Below are positions 59,673 through 64,000 of a DNA stretch of 64,000 nucleotides, piece by piece (within the stretch, counting starts at the first letter, position 1; each line of letters opens with the position of its first letter). The DNA lies in NCBI GenBank assembly GCA_934636245.1, contig CAKUAI010000001.1, positions 62,001 through 126,000 of the forward strand, read 5' to 3'. The position numbers and the translations under genes are program-made. The DNA is from an uncultured Coriobacteriales bacterium. Its GTDB lineage: Bacteria > Actinomycetota > Coriobacteriia > Coriobacteriales > UMGS124. The notes beneath the pieces were generated by a model. It ran no database searches. It worked only from the letters and a program-made list of their open reading frames with translations, and was not told the DNA's origin.

Positions 59673-60995
59673 CTACTTCTGAGGCCCCTTCTCCACGAAC
59701 GTGGGGTCAACCGAAGGCACGGCGGCCGCGCCGTCGAGGTGAATGCCGTGGGTGCGGTCCTCCTCGCGGATGGGCAGCTCGCAGGAAAGACCCTTGCGGC
59801 GGCGCGCCCTTAGCTCGGCCGCAGCGGTAAAGACGACGTCGGAGCTGGAGTTGAGTGCTGTCTCGCAGGAGTCCTGAATCACGCCGATGATGAAGCCCAC
59901 GGCCACGACCTGCGCGGAGATGGCAGGGTCGATGCTGAAAAGCGAGCAGGCCAGAGGGATGAGCATGAGCGAGCCGCCGGCAACGCCCGAAGTGCCACAG
60001 GCGCCGATGGCCGCCATGATGCACAGCATGATGGCAAGCACGGGATCGACCACGATGCCCAGCGTGTTGCACGTGGCCATGGTCATGATGGCGATGGTGA
60101 TGGAAGCGCCGGCCATGTTGATGGTGGCGCCGAGCGGGATGGAGACGGAGTAGTTGTCCTCGTCGAGCCCCAGATCCTGGCAGAGCTTCATGTTCACGGG
60201 GATGTTGGCCGCGGAGCTGCGGGTGAAGAACGCCATCACGGCGGATTCCCTGAGGCAGCGAAGCACCAGCGGGTAGGGGTTGACGCGGCAGGCGAGGAAC
60301 ACGATGAGCGGGTTGGTGACGAGCGCCACGGTGAGGATGACGGCGACCAGCACGGCGACGAGGTGGCCGTACACGGTGAAGATCTCGACGCCCGAGGTGG
60401 AGACGCTGCTGTAGATGAGGCCGAGGATGCCGAAGGGGGCGCATTCGATGACGCCTCGCACCACGGTGGTCACGGCCTTGGCGGCGTCCTGCAGCAGGTC
60501 CTTGGTGGTGGGCTTGGCCTTGCGCAGTGCGATGCCGATGAAGACCGCCCACACGAGAACGCCCAGGTAGTTGGCACTAGCGAGGGCGTCAACGGGGTTG
60601 GAGAGCGCGTTGGTCAGAAGCGCGACGATGACGCTGCTCAGCTCTTGGGGTGCGCCGGTCGCGTCGGCGGCGTCGACGCCCGTGAGCACGAGTTCGCTGG
60701 GGAAGAGGTAGCTGGCAACCACGGCCAGGGCGCCTGCGACGAGGGTGCTCAGGATGTAGAGGCAGATGACCGTCTTCATGTTGCCTGCGGAGCGGGCGGT
60801 ACACAGCGCGCCGATCACGAGGAAGAACACCAGGATGGGGGCAATCGCCTTGAGTGCGGTGGTGAAAAGCGAGCCGAGCGTGCCGATCCAAGAGAGGCCG
60901 GGTGCCGCAAGGGCCAGCGCGATACCGATGACCATGCCGATGACGATCCTCAGGATGAGGGGAACGTCGGTATATCGCTTAATGAGAGTGTTCAC
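59673..60995 (-). CDS. sstT: Serine/threonine:Na+ symporter SstT-like (DAACS family)
   Basis: 440 residues with about nine membrane segments. The family signatures are visible: FFTRSSAANIPVNMKLCQDL (hairpin loop), PLGATINMAGASITIAIMTM and GACGTSGVAGGSLMLIPLAC. These match SstT, which imports serine and threonine with sodium. The start codon is GTG at 60995, preceded by AGGAAG. A regulator of the TetR type lies just upstream on the same strand. Confidence 0.88.
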   Translation of the reverse strand: MNTLIKRYTDVPLILRIVIGMVIGIALALAAPGLSWIGTLGSLFTTALKAIAPILVFFLVIGALCTARSAGNMKTVICLYILSTLVAGALAVVASYLFPSELVLTGVDAADATGAPQELSSVIVALLTNALSNPVDALASANYLGVLVWAVFIGIALRKAKPTTKDLLQDAAKAVTTVVRGVIECAPFGILGLIYSSVSTSGVEIFTVYGHLVAVLVAVILTVALVTNPLIVFLACRVNPYPLVLRCLRESAVMAFFTRSSAANIPVNMKLCQDLGLDEDNYSVSIPLGATINMAGASITIAIMTMATCNTLGIVVDPVLAIMLCIMAAIGACGTSGVAGGSLMLIPLACSLFSIDPAISAQVVAVGFIIGVIQDSCETALNSSSDVVFTAAAELRARRRKGLSCELPIREEDRTHGIHLDGAAAVPSVDPTFVEKGPQK

Positions 60996-61048
60996 GTGCC
61001 TGCTTCTTCCTCATGGGGTATTCCAATTCAGCGTAACAGGCAAGAATA

Positions 61049-61065
61049 CTCAATAATGGATTGAG
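61049..61065. promoter_or_regulatory. Small inverted repeat upstream of sstT
   Basis: CTCAAT and ATTGAG arms with a 5-base spacer in the region between the sstT start and the TetR gene stop. Possible operator; evidence is only the symmetry. Confidence 0.3.
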
Positions 61066-61141
61066 GTAACCCAGTCGTCCGCTCGGAATTAACAGAGAGG
61101 ACTTCTTTCGCGCACAATAGGTGTGAGTTTCAGGCGTTTGC

Positions 61142-61699
61142 CTACCCGTTTGCTTCCGTGGGTTCCAGGCACTCGAGCATGAATGCGGGAACGAAGCTGG
61201 TGAACAGGCGCGCCATCTGCTGGGGCGGCTCAACCATGCCACGCTCGACCCAGTGGCGGGTCATGTGCTTGGCGCCCGTGACGAAGAACTCCAGCTGCAG
61301 GGCCTCGTCGGGCGTGAAGTCGCGGCCGGTCTTGGTTGTGAAGATGTGCTCCATGTGGTCGGCCATGCGTCGCCCGCCGTGCTGGCAGATGGAGGGGTAG
61401 CCCACGATGCGCATGGCGTTGATGAAGAAGTCGCGATGCTGCTGCAGCACCTCGAATTTGCGCAGGTGAGCGTCGTAGCAGCTGAGCGTGACGCCGGCCT
61501 GGTAGAGGCTTGTCTGCATGAGGTGGTCCCACATCCAGGTGGCCACTGCGTACACGTCTTGGAAGTTCTCGTAGAAGGTGGCGCGCGAGATGCCGGCGTC
61601 GTGGCACAGCTCGGTTACCTTCACACGGTCGATCGACGTCGTGCGCATGAGAGCATCAAGCGCCTCCACCACGTTCAAGCACGTGTCTTGCTTTGACAT
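61142..61699 (-). CDS. TetR-family regulator
   Basis: 185 residues. The helix-turn-helix contains RVKVTELCHDAGISRATFYE then NFQDVYAV (about residues 25-52). The C-terminal helical domain is of the AcrR-like, DUF-containing kind. It is divergent from the flavoprotein gene at 61964, its likely target, with sstT downstream. The start follows GAAGGGG. Confidence 0.87.
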   Translation of the reverse strand: MSKQDTCLNVVEALDALMRTTSIDRVKVTELCHDAGISRATFYENFQDVYAVATWMWDHLMQTSLYQAGVTLSCYDAHLRKFEVLQQHRDFFINAMRIVGYPSICQHGGRRMADHMEHIFTTKTGRDFTPDEALQLEFFVTGAKHMTRHWVERGMVEPPQQMARLFTSFVPAFMLECLEPTEANG

Positions 61700-61963
61700 A
61701 TTTCAAACCCCTTCCTCGCCCCCACGGCTGGCCGCATTATCGCACCCCAGCCTTACAGATTGGGCGAAATGTCAGGCTTTTAACGAGGGTGAATCAGACA
61801 ATCGGGCCAATTTGTCAGGTGCATTTGAGCCTGCCTGGCAGGTAGAGTGGATGTGTCGAGCCAAGGGGTGCCGACTGGCTTGCAAGGGGCTGGGGCCGCG
61901 CGTGGGCGGGCGTTTGCGTGGGCCTGTCTGCAGGTCATTGTCGAATTCAAGGAGGATTCTCGT

Positions 61964-63766
61964 ATGAACACTTCCGTTTCCCGTCGTTCGTTTGTGACTG
62001 GTGCCGCAGCTGCCGCCGGTGCGTTTGCCGCCTCGGGCGTCGCAGCCGCGTATGCCGATGCACCCGCTGCCGACGAGGCCGTCCAGCAGCGCTGGGACGC
62101 CCAGCCTGCCTCCGTTGCCGACCAGGTCTCTAACACCGAGACGCACGACGTCGTGGTCGTGGGCGGCGGCAACGTGGGCGTTGTGGCGGCGCTGCACTTG
62201 GCACAGCTCGGGGCTGACGTTGTGCTCGTAGAGCAGTCGGGCGCTTGCTGCATGTGGGCCGGCGACATCGACGCGCTTGACTCCCAGATTCAGAAGGACA
62301 TGGGCATCCAGATTGACAAGGAGTTCGTGGTCGAGGATCTTCTCCGCTACAACCAGGGCAAATGCGATCAGAATCTCATTCGCCAGTGGGCCTATAACGC
62401 CGGCGCACTTGTTGACTGGTACCAGGAGCAGATGCAGGCCAAGGGCCTTGATGTGATGGTCGACACGCGCTGCAAGAAGTTCTTCCCCGAGGGAGCCTAT
62501 TATTCGCCCGCCTCGGTGCACACTGCGTACAAGCCTCCGCTTGAGCCCACTGCCAACGCGATGGGTTCCGAAATCGCAATCCCCGCCATGCTGGAGCTCT
62601 ACGCCGAGGCCGGCGGCCAGCTGCTGTACAACACCCGCGCCGTTGAGCTCGTGCAGCCCGATGGCCCCGCCACGCCGGTGACGGGTGTCATCTGCCAGAT
62701 GGAAGACGGCAGCTATACGCAGTTCAACACCAACAAGGCGGTGTTCCTGGCCACGGGTGGCTTCTCTGGCAACAAGGACATGATGGACCAGCTTAACGTG
62801 CAGGCGCACAAGTTCTGCTCCAACCACATGGGCGGCGACGGTCGCAACGGCGACGGCATCAAGATGGCAGTGTGGGCGGGCGCCGACATCGACCATGACA
62901 TGGCTGGTAGCTGCAACATTTTCGACCGCGGCTGCATCACGGGCAACGACACGAACGGTGGCATCGGTTGGGACGGTCAGGGCGGCGAGGACAACCGTTT
63001 CTGGTGGCCCGGCTCGCAGCCGTTCATGCGCGTGAACCAGTTCGGCAAGCGTTTCTGCAACGAGGACGGCCCCTACGATGTCGTGTTCAACCTGGGCACC
63101 CAGCAGCCCGGTGGCTTCTATTGGCAGATCTTTGACGCTTCTAGCTGGGATGATGTCGTGAGCTTCGACACGACCATCTGCTCGCGCGTTGTCGCCAAGC
63201 CCGGGGCCAAGAACTGCCTGCTGCTTGGCCAGTTCTGGCCGTGCACCGACGCCGACATGTGGAACGAGGTGTATATCGAGCCCAACGTGGCAAACGGCAA
63301 CCTCATCAAGTGCGACACCCTCGAGGAGCTTGCCGACGCCATGGGCTTCGACGCCGAGGCCAAAGAGGCGTTCCTGCAGCAGGTGGCGCGCTACAACGAG
63401 ATGGCCACGGCGGGCTGGGACCTCGACTACGGCAAGGCCCCCTGGCGTCTGTCCAACATCGGCGAACCCCCTTATTATGCTTGCAAGCTGGCCGGATGGC
63501 TTCTCTCTACCCTCGGTGGCGTGCGCGTGGATAACACTTACGCGCCGCTCACGCCCGAGGGCAAGAGGATTGAGGGTCTCAAGGTTGTCGGCCTGGACCA
63601 CGGTGGATTCTTTAACGGCATGTACGCGCAGTACTACGGCGGTCTGAACCTGTCGCACAACCTCGTCTCGGGTTGGCTGGCCGCCAAGGACGTCATGGGC
63701 GAGGAGTACCCCGTGCCCTTGTGGGGCCCCGACCATGCCTATGCGCAGGACCGCGTGCAGGGATAG
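61964..63766 (+). CDS. Tat-exported FAD-dependent reductase (fumarate-reductase flavoprotein-like)
   Basis: 600 residues. The Tat signal is SRRSFV (residues 6-11) with cleavage near AYA/DAPAA. The FAD motif is VVVVGGGNVGVVAALHLAQL (about 63-82), and the C-terminal flavin-binding region has KVVGLDHGGFFNGMYAQYYG followed by LVSGWLAA. It is the same superfamily as 10919 and 15943, but a separate subfamily (longer, with W- and N-rich middle). It has no attached haem or FMN domain. AAGGAGG lies 8 bases before the ATG at 61964. It is divergent from a TetR gene. Confidence 0.88.
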   Translation: MNTSVSRRSFVTGAAAAAGAFAASGVAAAYADAPAADEAVQQRWDAQPASVADQVSNTETHDVVVVGGGNVGVVAALHLAQLGADVVLVEQSGACCMWAGDIDALDSQIQKDMGIQIDKEFVVEDLLRYNQGKCDQNLIRQWAYNAGALVDWYQEQMQAKGLDVMVDTRCKKFFPEGAYYSPASVHTAYKPPLEPTANAMGSEIAIPAMLELYAEAGGQLLYNTRAVELVQPDGPATPVTGVICQMEDGSYTQFNTNKAVFLATGGFSGNKDMMDQLNVQAHKFCSNHMGGDGRNGDGIKMAVWAGADIDHDMAGSCNIFDRGCITGNDTNGGIGWDGQGGEDNRFWWPGSQPFMRVNQFGKRFCNEDGPYDVVFNLGTQQPGGFYWQIFDASSWDDVVSFDTTICSRVVAKPGAKNCLLLGQFWPCTDADMWNEVYIEPNVANGNLIKCDTLEELADAMGFDAEAKEAFLQQVARYNEMATAGWDLDYGKAPWRLSNIGEPPYYACKLAGWLLSTLGGVRVDNTYAPLTPEGKRIEGLKVVGLDHGGFFNGMYAQYYGGLNLSHNLVSGWLAAKDVMGEEYPVPLWGPDHAYAQDRVQG

Positions 63767-63794
63767 GAGAAGCGCTCAGGTGGCGTGACGCGCT

Positions 63795-63995
63795 GCGCGG
63801 CTAGGACGGCGACGTACATGCGTTGATGCCATGCGATGTGGTTGACATGCAGCACGTGCTACGGCGGAGACGCCCGCGACGAAGCCATACGGTGCGGCTG
63901 ACATGTGTTGCGACTGACATGCAGCGGTGGTTGGGACGCGGCGCATGCTCGACGAAGCCATGCGATGCGACTGTCATGCGGCGCGGGCGAAGCAG
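63795..63995. repeat. Degenerate repeats at window end
   Basis: About three diverged copies of a unit resembling CGACGAAGCCATGCGATGCG followed by ACTGACATGCAGCG. Nothing coding is seen. The region runs to the window end. Confidence 0.4.
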
Positions 63996-64000
63996 TGATG

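Overview
The window comes from a high-GC anaerobic actinobacterium, most likely class Coriobacteriia and probably Eggerthellaceae. This is inferred from content. There are many Tat-exported flavoprotein and molybdopterin reductases, each next to a one-component regulator. Two of these regulators are membrane-domain LuxR proteins. No rRNA, tRNA or CRISPR array was seen.

Region 1 (1-6.7 kb) is a DMSO-reductase-type respiratory cluster: a double winged-helix protein, a Tat-exported molybdopterin catalytic subunit, a four-cluster ferredoxin, a TorD-type chaperone and a ferric-reductase-like membrane cytochrome that probably links it to the quinone pool. Region 2 (7-17.7 kb) has an unknown gene, a TetR regulator, a DUF559-type nuclease-like gene bracketed by two ~225-bp inverted-repeat elements, and two flavoprotein reductases with divergent regulators (one Fic-like, one membrane LuxR).

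Region 3 (17.8-34.5 kb) is a genomic island bracketed by a ~1.07-kb direct duplication that carries an identical ferredoxin gene and the 3' end of a molybdopterin reductase. It holds a tyrosine recombinase, two silent hsdS half-genes on the minus strand, an AbiE toxin-antitoxin pair, and a plus-strand operon RHH - GIY-YIG/DUF4357 - hsdM - hsdS - hsdR. The silent cassettes and the expressed hsdS share inverted repeats at the borders of their target-recognition domains, including a 30-bp exact one. The locus therefore looks like a phase-variable type I restriction-modification system in which specificity is shuffled by the recombinase. This is the most interesting system in the window. Truncated genes mark both island edges.

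Region 4 (33.4-42.6 kb) is a second molybdopterin reductase cluster: catalytic subunit, ferredoxin, divergent membrane LuxR, a degenerate UvrD-like protein, a second double winged-helix protein paralogous to the one in region 1, and a TorD chaperone.

Region 5 (42.9-64 kb) is general chromosome: 5-formyltetrahydrofolate cyclo-ligase, a TipAS-domain regulator, an acyltransferase with two tandem SGNH-like domains, an NhaC antiporter, a VanZ-RDD fusion, a GNAT acetyltransferase, a DUF2975/YozG pair, a large secreted DUF1002 protein, a broken flavodoxin-type gene, an Rpn-type nuclease, an SstT transporter, and a TetR/flavoprotein divergent pair. Reductase-gene remnants (44.8 kb, 32.6 kb, 18.5 kb) suggest frequent turnover of this gene class.
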